Assembly: GCF_030272615.1 (NCBI RefSeq)
Contig: NC_081411.1
Coordinates: 217,014,154 to 217,078,153, forward strand
From: Cryptomeria japonica
Lineage: Eukaryota > Streptophyta > Pinopsida > Cupressales > Cupressaceae
Length of the DNA: 64,000 bases
Direction: 5' to 3'
The translations under genes and the position numbers were made by a program. Shown piece by piece: positions 23,766-35,899 of this stretch. Every line of letters starts with the position of its first letter. Positions within the stretch are counted from its first letter, which is position 1. Under the pieces are notes generated by a model. It was not told the DNA's origin. It made no database searches and saw only the letters and a program-made list of their open reading frames with translations.

Positions 23766-25715
23766 TATGACTTACATGATTAATTTGCTTGACTACAGGA
23801 GTATTTGCCTATGCTGGAGTCACGAGAGAGATTCCCATCGACTCAGAGGTTGCGACCTGAGTTGACATTCGAGGACAGAGCTGCTATTGAGGCTATGGGT
23901 CTGAGACATATTTTGTATGTGCCTGAGTTTCAGGCGAACATGGGATTGCTGACTGCACTGGCGGAGAGATGGTACTCTGAGACGTGCACGTTCCATTTGC
24001 CGATGGGGGAGATGATAGTCACCCTGAAGGATGTATACCAGATTCTGAGGATACCGATCGATGGAGAGCTAATACCCTACGATTGAGATGGAGACAGGGA
24101 GGCCCTGAGATGAGTGTTCTGGGACCCAGGACTGGAGATGAGAGCAGGGCATGTGGCATGGGATACCATGACACAGACAGGATTGGCACTACTGGCAGTG
24201 ATAGGAGGAGCGATCAGTGGGTTCTTGTGTCCGAATAGAGCGACACGAAGGTTGGTTATGGGTTGGGGGAGCACATTGGAGACAATGGTGACACAGCACA
24301 CCAGATATGCCTGGGGACCATGCGTGCTGGCACACCTATATTATGAGCTTCATCAGTTTGTGTACCATGGATCAATGGGATTGGGCTGCGGGGTCACATT
24401 GTTACAAGTGTGGGCCTATGAGCATCTACCGGTGACATGACTGATACATTTCAGGGGCAGAGGTCACGGATGCAGTTTCATGCATTTGTATGATATGATC
24501 ACCTCGCAGCCACGAATTGGCAGGTTGGAGTACTGGCGACGGGCTATAGATGAGATTGATATGGTGATATGGAGGTTGTACCTAGGATGCGAGCAGTGGG
24601 AGGATGATGCAGTAGAGCTACCCTACACCTTCCGGAGTAGGTATCTGATTGGACGGATGCCCTGTGTACTGGAGAGGCAGCTGGTTGACAGGGTGGGCAG
24701 GCAGTTTGGCAGGATCTAGCAGATGCCACGGGGTTCAGGCATGTATGCACGGACGGTCAGGGATCAGGCACAGTTTGGGCCATTGCTATCATATGATCAG
24801 GCTGTTACACAACAAGTGGAGATGATGCCCCTACCCTGGGATATATGGCCAGAGATCGAGGATGCCGGCATGGATGCAGAGTACACAGCGTATTGGGCCA
24901 AGCATCCATTCCCACGCCTGACAGATCTAGGAGAGCCGCTAGATGGAGATGGTGGTGGGGATGGTGATGATGATGGAGATGATGGGGGGAGAGGTCGACG
25001 GAGGAGGCGGGGTGCAGTTGGAGAGAGGAGGGTGGCGCCACGGAGGGAGGGTGGAGAGGACAGACAGGTTTGGATTGTGAGGGGTCGCGGTGGATTACCG
25101 CTACAGGTGCCAGCAGCACAGGGTCCCAGATAGGTGCAGGGACAGGGATAGGTACAGCCACCAGTATAGGCACAGGCACAGGGGCAGGCACCCATACAGG
25201 GGGAGCCATAGGCACAGGCACAGGGGGCTGAGGCGGAGGAGGATGATCTGACCGAGCTGAGGGAGATTTGCCAGGGATAGGCAAATGAGATTTAGGACCT
25301 AGAGAGGGAGAGGGATAGACTCAGGAGGCAGCTCAGAGATACTGAGCGGGAGCGAGACCAGGTTATTCAGTGCTACACAGAGGCTGAGACAGCACTGAGG
25401 GCTGGGAGGCAGGCGGCAGAGGACACAGGAGCTGGATATGCCTATGTCCTGCGGGCAGGGGAGGAGATTGCCTACTGGCGGGATCTCTATTATGGTGCAG
25501 TGCCAGCTGATCAGCGGGCGAGGAGCTTCCGCAGACCATCGCAGACAGCGACAGCTACAGGAGGGAGCCAGAGGAGACAGACATCCAGCAATGGGGTTAT
25601 GGGTCCTCCACCACCACTAGATAGAGGGGACAGGAGGGATGATCCTGGAGCGGGTCCTTCGAGGGCTCAGATTCCATTGAGGCCAGGCGGCTCCGAGGAA
25701 GGGAGTTCATCATAG

Positions 25716-27417
25716 CTGTAGAGGGCTCCCTATGTATCAATATTGTACCATTTTTTATGATGATGTAGACACCTGCGGGTGATTGTAGCCATATGATTTT
25801 GACATCATTGTATAATGACACCTTTGATTATATCTATATGAGATGATTCATCTTTGCGGCAACTATATGCATGTGTACTTATGTGATGAGATGTTCTTAT
25901 GTGATGCTTATGATATGGATGCAAATATGTACATGATGAAATGCCATATTTTTGTTCTATTATGTTTTATATGTGTATGCATGATGCAAATGTGAATGTA
26001 TGTAATGCAGATGAATATGATAATGCACATGTAAATTCTGCTAACAGGTGTTGTGTGCAGGATGTGATGCAGTTGTGATATCTATATGTATGTATGAAAT
26101 GCTTATATGTGGTAATGCAGGTGCAACTACATGAAATGCAAATGTTTTTGGTGTGTCATTATACTCAGTCATGTGATAGCAGGCTACGCGGACTCGAGAA
26201 GGACGATGGAAGTCAATCAAGAAAGGGGGATGGAAGACAGAAGATATGAAAGTGAAAGAGCTTCTTGTGCATTATCATCATTGAGCTTTATTATGGCAAG
26301 TAGGTTATGACAATCGAGGCATATGTTTAACCCAGAAAGTCATTGTACCTGTTTGCATGGAGATAAGATAGTCACAAACAAGGAATGCCCCAGTTCACAC
26401 TAGACTCATAGTGTCCTCATATCCTTGGACAAGTCATAGCATTACTAAGAGACAATCCATAGACAGCAAATACAAATAGGTGACAATACCCCATCCTCGC
26501 CTTTCTAGTCAAAGACATCCTGGAGATAGAATCTCTAGTCAGAGACTTTCCTTAAAAGCTAAAAGACATGTCACCAAAAAGATAAAATCAAAAGGAAACC
26601 AAGATTCGACACCAACATCCACTGTAGTCCTCAAGTTTAGTGTCTCTTGTCACTTATATAAGTCTTATTTGATTGTGGTCACAATGTTTACTTTCACAAA
26701 AAGGATAGATAGCACAGAACCATATGTTGTCTGAGTCTGTTGAAAGATTTGATTTTGTTGAAGCCCATTGTTGTTATTGTCTCATCTGAAACTGATTGAA
26801 TCCATGAAACTGATACTTTATTGCAGAGAAGATGAAACTTTATTGCAGATCTGTGATGCAAATGTTGCTTTATTGCGGATTGTGCGTGAATAGACTAAAG
26901 GAAACTGGAAGAAACTATACTCCTCGAAACATGTGATGTTCTTAGTTCTGCACCCATTACTAGATGTAGGATTTGCCTTAGCCACAGATAGGAGCTGATT
27001 TATTATGAATGGAAAGGGTGAAAAGGAAGGTTATTATGGATGACAAACCAATCTTGGGTAGATCAATAACAAGCCATGATGGGAATGGGTAAGTTTATTA
27101 TGGATGGATAGGTTGTGAGTGTGTGCAAAGTGAAAGGATGAAAGTGAATCCTGAAGGAGGGAGGAGCAATGTCTCTACGCATGGCGTTGGTGACCCAGTT
27201 TTCACCATGGTACTTGCCCAGGGCGCCATCAAAGTGGTTTTCACCGTTGGACGAAATTATTTCTCTTTACTTTTTTTTATTTTTCAACGTTTTTTGTGTC
27301 ACAAGGCACCTGTTTGCCAGGTTTTCACCAAGTAACGATTTTTTATTTTTTATGATTTTTTTGTATTTTTAAAATTTTTTATTTTTTTGTGTTTTTGAAT
27401 TAGGATATTCCAAAGAG
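25716..27417. other. Non-coding spacer of the gypsy element
   Basis: This lies between the converging PMD gene and the integrase remnant. It has an ATG/TGATGCA-rich low-complexity part (about 25850-26160) and T-rich runs (about 27265-27400). I see no gene. Confidence 0.6.
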
Positions 27418-27700
27418 CTATGTGTAGAACCTGTGAAGGTGCATGCTATTGATAGGATCCTCTAAAGGTTCACCCTCTGTGGTTGAGAGTTGATATACCC
27501 CAGATCCATATGTTGTTGTAATGATGTAAGGACCAAACCAATTTGGTTCGAACTTGCCCTTCTTCTCTTTGTCTTGCTGATTTTTGGGGTTTTCTCTGAG
27601 AACCAAATCACCTATCTCAAATGTGCAAGGCTTGACTTTATGATTGTAAGTGCATTGTTCCTTGGCTGAATGATGTGTAGCTCAAGTAACTGTCTTCCTT
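27418..27700 (-). pseudogene. Integrase C-terminal domain fragment of gypsy pol
   Basis: The minus strand encodes NHKVKPCTFEIGDLVLRENP, then KGKFEPNWFGPY and GSGVYQL, ending INSMHLHRFYT and a stop. This is the characteristic GDLVL / GPY end of plant Ty3/gypsy integrases. The rest of the integrase and all of RT and RNase H are absent, because gag-protease lies only a few hundred bases upstream. This is direct evidence of an internal pol deletion. Confidence 0.85.
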
Positions 27701-28019
27701 GATGAAGAAACTGAGATAGAATTACTAGTGTTTGGACTACACAAGCTCGTATGTGTGTCACCTGAAGAAGTTTGGGCATCCCTGATAACAAAGTCCTTCG
27801 AGGAAGCTCCATTAAAGGTCCATGATGTATCACCAAAAGGGAATGGATGTGTGGAACAAGTGGATGAGTTATGAAGGCTTATGATTGCAAAAAGAAGTGA
27901 AAGTAGGATAGCATGATGGAGACTTAGGATCAACAAGTATGCTTTATGACTTGAAATTTTAGAATTTTTGCCCCCAGTTATTTTGATATAAGGGGAGATC
28001 AACTCTTTCTCTTTTTGCT

Positions 28020-31000
28020 TCATAGGATTTTTATCCTTGACTTTGATTTTTGCAGAGTCCAATAGCTTTTGATTTTGATTTGGACTAAGGAATTTTCTTT
28101 ATTTTTGACTTTTAGATTTTTCTTTTCAAATCTTGATTTTTGATCCCCAATAAGTGAGGGCTTTTGTGATTCTTGTTGATCCAAGTCTAGAAGTAGAGTG
28201 GAAATGGAATGAGTGGATGAAATGGTAAGCCTATGTGAGCTCTCAAGAGGGTTGGCGATACGCTCAATAGATTCTTTGTTGGAACCACTCTTAGAACTAT
28301 TGATATCAAGAGTTGCTTGCACCACTAGAGGAGATTTACATTCAGACTTAGTAGCCACAACACTAGGTGGTTCACACCCAATTCCTTGGCATTGCAAATT
28401 GTTTATATATTGTTATTGTCGATTGAATGTCTTAGGAGATAGTGGGAATTGATCAACATGAAAGATATACTCACCACATCCCATGTCTTTAAACTTGAAC
28501 TTTTCTTTGATCTCTGCCTGTTTTGATGAAGAAGCTTTCAAGGATTCTGGATCCACATATGCCGATGAAGGAATAGCTTCTCGATTGGCTGGGATTGTTA
28601 TTTTTGATCTAGGTCATAGATTATTGCAATATATGAATGGATTTGGGTCAGCTTTGACGGTCACTTCAACTCCATTGTGTGGAAACTTGATACATCGATG
28701 ATATGTAGATGGTACTGCGCTCATCTCATGAATCCAAGGACGTCCCAAAAGTATGTTGTATGTGAGATCTAGATCAAGGACCTAAAAAACTACATCCTTT
28801 GTAACTGGCCCAACTCTGAGAGGTAAAATGACTGTACCCTTGGATGAACGCTCTTCATCATCATATGCTTTGATAGTAATTTTGTTTGTAGAATTCACAG
28901 CTTTGTCAGAATATCCCAATTGTTTAATAGTGCTCAATGTACAAATGTTTAGACCTACTCCTCCATCTATCAGGACTCGTTTTATTCGATGTTTGTGTAT
29001 GAAGGCTTCAATGTGTAAAGGTGCATTATGTGGCTGACTTACGGAGGCGTCATTGGCTGTTGTGAATGTAAGGGAGTGTGGAATGGAAAGGTATCCCACC
29101 ATGGCTTGAAACTGGTCCACATTCAGATCAATAGGAACAACAGTTTCTCTTAAGATTTTGTCAAGAATGGATTTATGTGCGGGGGATATGCGCAAGAGTT
29201 CAAGTATGGAGATGAGCACGGGTGTCTTCCCTAACTGTTCTACAAGGTCATACTCAGGCTTGGTTGATGAGGAAGCGGTGTTTTTGGCTAGAGCACCTTG
29301 CAAAGTGATTTTACCTCGACGGGTTGTGACATGACATTCAGAGGTAGGTTCGGAAGAAGATCCAACACCTTTTAGGACAATCTTGGGTCTCTGGGTAGAA
29401 TTCTCAGGGTTTTTGTCCTTGATGATAATGGTAGAGATGTAATTGTCCATCAAGATGTGATTGATGGTTTAATCATAGTTATAAGATGCTCTGGTATAGT
29501 TGGTTTGGTCATATGTGGCTTTAGCTTTTCCCTTGTCATGTTTTGGGAATGGTTCCTTAAACATCTCATGTTCTTGATTGGATGAGTATCCTTCAATCTC
29601 GATGTCACCTCTATCAATGAGATCTTGTATGATGTTCTTTAGTCGATGACAATTTCCTGTCTTATGACCCTTGCTCTTATGAAATTCACAATATTCATCA
29701 TCATTCCACCAATTTGGTTTAACCTTTGGTTCATATGGAGGAAAATCTGGAATAGTGATTACCTTGTTTGCCACTAGCTTTTTGAAAACTGACTCAAGTG
29801 GTTCTCCCAATGGAGTGTACTTCCTTCATGATTTAGAAGTTGTTTGAGTATTCACTTGATTGTTTGTAAAACTTGATCTCGAAAAAATGAATTTGGGTCG
29901 CACTGTATTGGCATCAACAACACCATCATTGACTGTGTTCTTGTTTTTATTCCAAAATCTTGGCTTGTCTTTTCCTTTAAAGTCATCTTTGTTTTCCTTG
30001 AATATCTTAATGACTCCTTGTTCAATTAGGACCTTTTCTGTCGCTAAGCCTTTTTCAATGACATCCTTGAAGGTGGACAAACAAGCTTTTTTTAAATCAT
30101 AGCCAATGTCTTTGTTAATATTCTGGGTGAACATTTCTACCATTTGTTTTTGTGGAATTTCACAAGAGCATCTGCTGGCTAGATTTCTCCATCTTTGTAA
30201 AAATGATGCAAAAGACTCTCCCTCTTTTTGCTTAGTGTTGCACAAAGTAGTGACTAATATGTCTGTCTCTATGTTGTAGGAGAAATGTTGAATAAATGCC
30301 TCTGCTAGATCACCCCATGACTTAATACCAGGTGGAAGTTGGGAGAACCATTCCATAGCTTGATCACCTAGGCTTTGTGGGAATAATCTCATCAAATATG
30401 TCTCTTCTGCTGCTACCTCAATGCAAGTTGTGAAAAACTATCTTATGTGTGCCTTAGGATCCCCTTTGCCTCTGTACTTATCAAAATTAGGTGTTACAAA
30501 GTGTGTAGGAAATGGAGGCATTGGAATGCTCTTGTCAAATGGATAAGGACATATGTCTCTCATTGTGTATGTTGGCTTTGGTGTATTTATGTCCTCCATT
30601 TTCTTTTGTAAGTCCCTGATTTGTTGCTCCAAATTGTTCTTAGGTGGAGATCGACTTCTTGGACCATACCCTATGCTTGAGGCACCAATTGGAGGAGGAG
30701 CATGTTGCATACATGGATGATATTGATCATACACATGTTCATATGGAGGAGGTCTATAGTGATGCTACATATATGGACCACTTGGTATAGATTCATGTTG
30801 AGGAACAAAATATATGTTTTGTCCATGTATACCATACTCTACAGGTATGTCATATTCTAATGTGTTGCCCCCAAATTTGACACGGGGTTTCCTTGTGTCC
30901 AAATTTTGAGCATGCCTTTGAATATCCAATTGCTTTGGTGGTTGATCCTAAGCATTGATATGTGATTGAGCATATTTCGCTGCATAAGACTTCCATAATG

Positions 31001-31536
31001 GTCTACGAAGGTGAGTATCATATGCTTGACCATGTGTATGTGGGACCTCTGGTTTTTGAAACAAAGATGATGGTGATTCAGGTACCATATGTGGTCCTCT
31101 ATTGCTCTCCACTATTAGGCATCCTTTGATCCATGTTGGAGTGAGGTTGTTGCAAAGGTCGATTTTCCATTATTTGAGACATGTCAAAATCATGAGGTAT
31201 CTTGGCTCCACTTTGTGCCATCATTTGTAAGAAGTATTGTCTATCCCTCCTCATTATTTCCTCAACCAATCGATTGAAACAAGGATCCATAATGGATTCT
31301 TCCACATCTGCTAAATGTACTGAAAAGTTGTCCATATCATCATTGTGTGTATCATTGTTGTTTGTAGTGTCCATGTTCTCAACATTTGGAATGTTTCTAT
31401 AGGCATCCATGTCAGGTACTGTAGTATGATCAGAATTGAAAAAGATATCATTGTCATACTCATAAGAACTCATGTTTGCGGACTCTTGAGCCTCTTTAGT
31501 TTCTCTCCTAGATTTTTGAAGACGGGTTTCAACCAT
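28020..31536 (-). pseudogene. Gypsy gag-protease polyprotein, decayed
   Basis: The N-terminus (31536-31099) is in one frame and the remainder (about 31095-28020) in another, broken by several stops, so at least one frameshift has occurred. Domains in order: retrotransposon gag (MEWFSQLPPGIKSWGDLAEA, near 30360-30300, and a WRNLASRC-type helix), a CX2HX4HX4C zinc knuckle (CEFHKSKGHKTGNC, about 29690-29645) typical of the Tat group, and an aspartic protease-like segment with IDGGVGLNI (about 28970-28945) where a DSG/DTG-type motif is expected. The protease motif is altered (DGG). The preceding strand context is the primer site at 33801. Confidence 0.85.
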
Positions 31537-32032
31537 GAACTAGGTATTGATCGAGATGTGTGAGACTAGATGAAAATGGAAAAAGTATGGAAGACCAAGA
31601 GTTGGATGGAATGTAAATGAATCTGAGGTTTACTTGCAATGTCCAAAGTGTAAGACCAAGTATGTATGTAGTAGAGTAGGTGTGACTTCTAAAGAGAGGA
31701 TAGTTTCTTTTGATGAGGTAAGTTGACCTTGACTCTAAGTAAAACCAAATGAGACCGAAAGGTGATAGACCTTGATGAGGAACCACTTAGCAAAGTGTTG
31801 TTGTATGTAGTGTGTTGACAAAGTATGATGAGGACAAGCAAGTGACCTTTTGACTCAAGTTTAGACAAATGTGAATGTAATGTAAGGTGTAAAGCAATGA
31901 TGGACTTTGTGAGACCCAAAGACAGGTTGAATGCTAGATGAAAACCTCTAGAAACAACCTAGGAAGCTCAAGAATTCCGAAATTGACTGTGTTTGTTTGC
32001 TGGACTATAAAAGTTTTTTTTTTTTCAATTCT

Positions 32033-32226
32033 GAACACAGACATGCCTGTATACGGCACAGACGCGATTTCCTGACACAGACGTGTTTCTGTTTAACACA
32101 GATGTGTTTCTGAGATTTTTGTAAAGTGCATTGTTGATTCTAGAAACACAGACGTGTTTCTACTCTTCACAGACGTGGTTATACAACACAGATGCTATTA
32201 TGTCAGACACAGACGCATTTTTGCAA
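32033..32226. repeat. Leader minisatellite cluster 1 (ACACAGACGCGT type)
   Basis: About eight degenerate units of 19-24 bp with a CACAGACGCG / CACAGACGTG core lie here. Read on the minus (gag) strand the core is CGCGTCTGTG, the same as on the plus strand of the PMD intron. Confidence 0.85.
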
Positions 32227-32349
32227 AATTTGTGCAATTTTTTTCCAATCTGTGAAGTTGTTTTGTTGTGACCAAATCTGACTGTTTGACTATTTTTCGT
32301 GACAAGAGGACACAGTGTTGATGACGACTCAATGTTTGCAAGTGTCTAG

Positions 32350-33150
32350 ACTCCAAAAAAAATGACTCAAAGAAAGTGTGATGTTTGATGTAAGAATGTT
32401 TTGCATACACTTGAAGACACAAAAGGCACAATGTTTTGTTGTTTGGTCTTGAATGTTTGAATGTTTAAAATAAGTCAAGCACAATTCTTATGGCTGGCCA
32501 AGACAATAGTTGTTGATCCCACATGGGGTTTTACCCCCGAGGCTACGCTATTCAGAGCGGATACTTAGATGCTTGACCTCACTGGCTCCACCCTCGACAC
32601 TCACCTCTTGGGTCAGCCAAGCATCAGTCCCCACGAAAACTCCCTGTGGTGAACTTTGTATCTCTACTAAGAACCATATGTGTGTGGGTCGCTACCAGAG
32701 GTCCGACCTCCTGCCCCAACAACTAGAAGGATTTGGGCTTCTAAAATAAAAAGGTGCTAGTAAGGGCATCTGCTCGTGTGGCCATACATGCGGCACTTTC
32801 AGCTCTATAAATACAGAAGGCTCCCAGCCGGTAGGGGTTATGCCCTACAACTGATCAAATAAATTTGATCAAATGGGTTTATGGGGAGACATAGTGTCGG
32901 TATGAACTAATCAGCACACGTTATTCATAGTTTTCACCATGAATACAGTTATTTATAGTGGTTTGGAAGAAGATGGCTTTTCTTTTGCTACCACTTCGGT
33001 CGTTCTCTTCTCACTAGTAGTCCTAATGACCACATAGGAAGACAGACCCTCTAAAGATTAAACAAAAAGAGCCTATTGCTCAAGACACAAAATACAATGA
33101 TTCAATTTTAGTGCACCAATTGAAATGTTTGCTAGTCTATTGAAAACAAA
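32350..33150 (-). repeat. Dispersed repeat with TATA box, copy 1
   Basis: It is homologous to 35900-36640 in inverted orientation. Shared landmarks include GCATACACTTGAA, TAGTTGTTGA, CAATTGAA(A/G)TGTTTGCTA, GTTTATGGGGAG and ACAACTAGAAGG. A TATA box (minus strand TATAAATA) is at 32950-32957 and is conserved in copy 2. In both places the TATA box points towards the element's main coding region. The family is not recognised. Confidence 0.7.
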
Positions 33151-33445
33151 GCACACAATAAAAAAATCAAAAACCCTTGCCAAGGACCTGCAACAAAGAT
33201 TTGTTAGTAGTTTGGATTGTTTTAAATAATCAGCCCTTCCTGCAAGCACACAAGTTAGGTAAATTTTAGATCCAAAAGACTTTGTGAAAATAGGGGCCTT
33301 CAACCAAACGATTTTGCTTTCAAGACAAGTTGCACCAATTTCGTTAGCTAGATCTGAAGATGTTAGCTCAAAATAAACCGGATCTGAAATATTAAATGAC
33401 CAAAAATTGAATCAATAAAACTCCAAAAAAAAAGAAATCAACACA

Positions 33446-33718
33446 CACAGACATGGTTACCCCAAACACAGACGCGCCTATCTGACGCAGATGCGCTTAT
33501 GCGAGACACAGACGCGGCTCCAGAACCCAGACGCGACTTTTGGACACAGACACGTCTAAAAACACCGCAAACGCGACTGAGGAACACAGACGCAGTTTTC
33601 AGAATCTGCAAAATAAAATAAAATAAAATGTTGTCGAGGATGTAGACGCGGTTCTAGATGTCATAGACACGGCAGAAAATCAAAAACGCGACCCGAAAGT
33701 GCGCAGATGCGAAAATGT
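33446..33718. repeat. Leader minisatellite cluster 2 (ACACAGACGCG type)
   Basis: About ten degenerate units with ACACAGACGCGnnT spaced about 19-21 bp lie close to the primer site. Confidence 0.85.
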
Positions 33719-33800
33719 CGAGATATGGTCGATAATGTCAGATCTACAACTTCAAACACAAAATCTACAACAAAAATGTTAAATGCAAAAGGGACAAGAG

Positions 33801-33817
33801 TCCCACCGGGCGTGCCA
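33801..33817 (-). other. Primer-binding site of the gypsy element
   Basis: The minus strand reads TGGCACGCCCGGTGGGA three bases after the 5' LTR. It starts TGG as required to pair with a tRNA CCA end. The complement resembles the 3' end of an arginine-type tRNA, but I am not sure of the isoacceptor. Confidence 0.75.
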
Positions 33818-33820
33818 AAA

Positions 33821-34591
33821 TGTATATGGTGAAAATGGATACAACAATAACAATGATATTGAAAGGCTAAATGAATTCAACCACAAAAACCCTAGCCTAA
33901 CAACAACAAAGATCCACCATAACATATGAAGATTACCTAAGACAATGCAAATCAAATAAAATCACAAGGATTATACCATCACATGTCCAATAGGGTTTGG
34001 ATCTCCATTCTTCCTATCTCCATTGATCTTGCTTGATATATTTGCTCTCAGATTTTATGTGCACAAGAGCTCAACAAAGAACGGAATGTGGTTGCAAGTG
34101 GGATCACATATGCCAAGTAGTCAATTGATCAAGTAGTTAGGGTTTGATAATGAAGGAAGCATCTCCTTATATAGAAGACACTATATGAAATGGAGGGATA
34201 AGATTGAGAGGTGTAAAAGGAGGTCGGCTATGATTAGAGGGTAGGTAAAAGAAATAATAAAATAATGAAAGGGATAGGTAGTGTAGGAATTAAGAGATGA
34301 ATGACATGTGTCATGGGTAGAAAAGGTTAATAAATTAATTAAATAAATAAAGATTTATTTAATTAATAGAAGAAGTGGGATCAATTAAATAAATAAAATA
34401 TTTATTTAATTTAGGAGAAGTATAATTTAAATAAATAAATGTATTTATTTAAATGAGAAATAAGGCTAGAAGAGGATAAATGAATTAATTAAATAAATAA
34501 AGATTTATTTAATCAATAGAAGAATTAGGCTTAGATAATTAAATAAATAAAATACTTATTTAATTAGACATGACAATTTTAGGTGTCTACA
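33821..34591 (-). repeat. 5' LTR of the gypsy element
   Basis: It starts TGTATATGGTG and ends GTCTACA on the plus strand, 771 bp, colinear with 17446-18216. The minus-strand TATA box recurs near 34165-34174. Confidence 0.93.
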
Positions 34592-34596
34592 AAATG

Positions 34597-35030
34597 TTTT
34601 TCATTTTATTAAGTTTTGAAGTCTGACTAGTTATAATTCAAACATAGGTTTAAGTTTGAACACATAACTTGTTCTACATATATCAAAATTTTATTTTATT
34701 TATTTTGTTAGAAAGAAGACATCAATACCTAGGGCATAGATATTTTTCACAATTTTTTTGAATTAGTTTCCTATTTTTCCCAATGCGTTGAAAAGAGAAG
34801 TTCATGTTCAGTGAAAACCGAATATTCCATAAAATTTAAAAACTAAGAACATAATAAATTTACAATGTAATAAAATTATACTCGTTGGAAAGCTTTCTCC
34901 GAGCACTACCATCTTATATTTTTGGGTTATCAAGATTCTTTCATTTGTGCCTTGAACCAGAGGTCTGAAGGCAAAAATTTCTCAGAACTCTGAAAAATTT
35001 GGGGAGAGATCTCTAAAAAGGGGGTTCGAA
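34597..35030. other. Element A sequence resumed after the gypsy insertion
   Basis: This is AT-rich non-coding DNA up to the start of element B. No gene is seen. Confidence 0.45.
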
Positions 35031-35054
35031 TGAACATCGGTTTGAATGAAGGGG

Positions 35055-35090
35055 GGTTCGATCGAACCATAAGGGGTTTGATCAAACCCC
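35055..35090. repeat. Two adjacent perfect palindromes at the left end of element B
   Basis: GGTTCGATCGAACC (35055-35068) and GGGGTTTGATCAAACCCC (35073-35090) are separated by four bases. Further TTCGAA/TTCGAAC words surround them. Confidence 0.85.
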
Positions 35091-35899
35091 CCTTCGCTCG
35101 AACCCCCTGGGCAAAATAATGATGCGTACTTTCATGTAACGGTCGAGTTCGAACAAACCTGACCTTTTGTAACTGTTGATGTTCGTTCGAACCCTAGCTA
35201 ACCCTAATTTATTTATTTTTACATTTTTGTACAATCATATAAATATACATAATTTTTTTCATTTTTTTACACACAAATGATTAAAACAATTCTCATTTTT
35301 GGATGAAAAAAGACATTTGAAAGTTATTTTGAAGGCAATAATTTGAAGATATTTGAAGGTTATTTTAAAAGCATAGGGAACACAAAGAGAAGGCAAAATA
35401 AGACTTCAAGTAATTATTCTCCCGAAACAGAACAAAGATATCGAGAACAAAGAGGGCAAAGATATCATGATGCAAGTATGTAATTTTATTTTTATTTCTA
35501 TTTAATTTTATATATATTACGTACCAAAAATTGTGTTTGTTTAGTTAAATATTTTTTATCTAATATTTTTATGAAAATTATTTTAAATAATATTAATTAA
35601 ATTTATATAATAATTCTATCTTAATTAATTTTAAATGATGTTATTTTTATTAAATTAATTGGAAATAGTAGGATTAAAAATAATCTTGTTTTAATTAAAA
35701 ATAATTATGTTTTAATTTGAAATAATATTTGTATTTGCAAATTTCAAATTCCATTAACTTGCTTGTTGTGTAATTGACATTTTCTCTCCCCCCTTAAGTC
35801 CATTTATAGATCATGGTTTTAATTTAAAATTTAGATATTTAGAACCCCTCTCTTTCTCATTTATTATTTATAATTTAATTTAGATTTTGAAACCATGTG

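Larger units (their letters stand above)
18555..25715 (+). pseudogene. Plant mobile domain (PMD) protein gene, two exons, antisense to gag
   Basis: Exon 1 (18555-18620) has a strong context (GCGATGGCT) and encodes 22 residues (MALVHRFDRVRQFQRLAEAG then EP). It ends at GTAAGT in phase 0. Exon 2 starts at 23799 after an acceptor (GACTACAG), in phase, and stays in a single frame to the stop at 25713-25715, giving about 660 codons in all. Residues about 60-330 match the plant mobile domain (aminotransferase-like/MAIN family): LAERWYSETCTFHLPMGEM, then VTLKDVYQILRIPIDGE. A Gly/Asp-rich and Arg-rich linker (about 24940-25070), a Gln-rich run, a coiled-coil-like segment (ERERDRLRRQLRDTERERDQ, about 25300-25365) and a Ser/Pro tail follow. 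About ten in-frame stops occur (TGA at 24084, 24111, 24438; TAG at 24717, 25131, 25149, 25167, 25209, 25275, 25290) but no frameshift. Confidence 0.82.
31537..33800 (-). other. 5' leader region of the gypsy element
   Basis: About 2.3 kb separates the primer site from gag. It holds two minisatellite clusters and a TATA-bearing dispersed repeat, listed separately. No gene is seen. Confidence 0.6.
17446..34591 (-). mobile_element. 17.1-kb Ty3/gypsy element (Tat-like), non-autonomous, with antisense plant-mobile-domain gene
   Basis: Two 771-bp LTRs enclose the element. By eye they differ by about 16 substitutions and no indels. Flanking 5-mers are TAATG (17441-17445) and AAATG (34592-34596), a 4-of-5 target-duplication match. 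Primer site, polypurine tract and gag-protease all read on the minus strand, so the 5' LTR is the right-hand one. The pol core (reverse transcriptase, RNase H, integrase catalytic domain) is missing; only the integrase C-terminus remains. An extra gene on the opposite strand occupies the space next to the 3' LTR, a layout known from Tat-lineage gypsy elements. A second LTR-like element (18902-23170) is nested inside. Confidence 0.9.

Noticed and set aside
24797-25284. Pro-rich minus-strand ORFs of 132 and 159 codons
   Set aside because: They are shadows of the Gln/Gly/Asp-rich linker of the plus-strand PMD gene.
32464-33150. A Cassandra-type element carrying 5S rRNA sequence
   Set aside because: No match to the conserved 5S internal control region could be seen, only a TATA box and small dyads.
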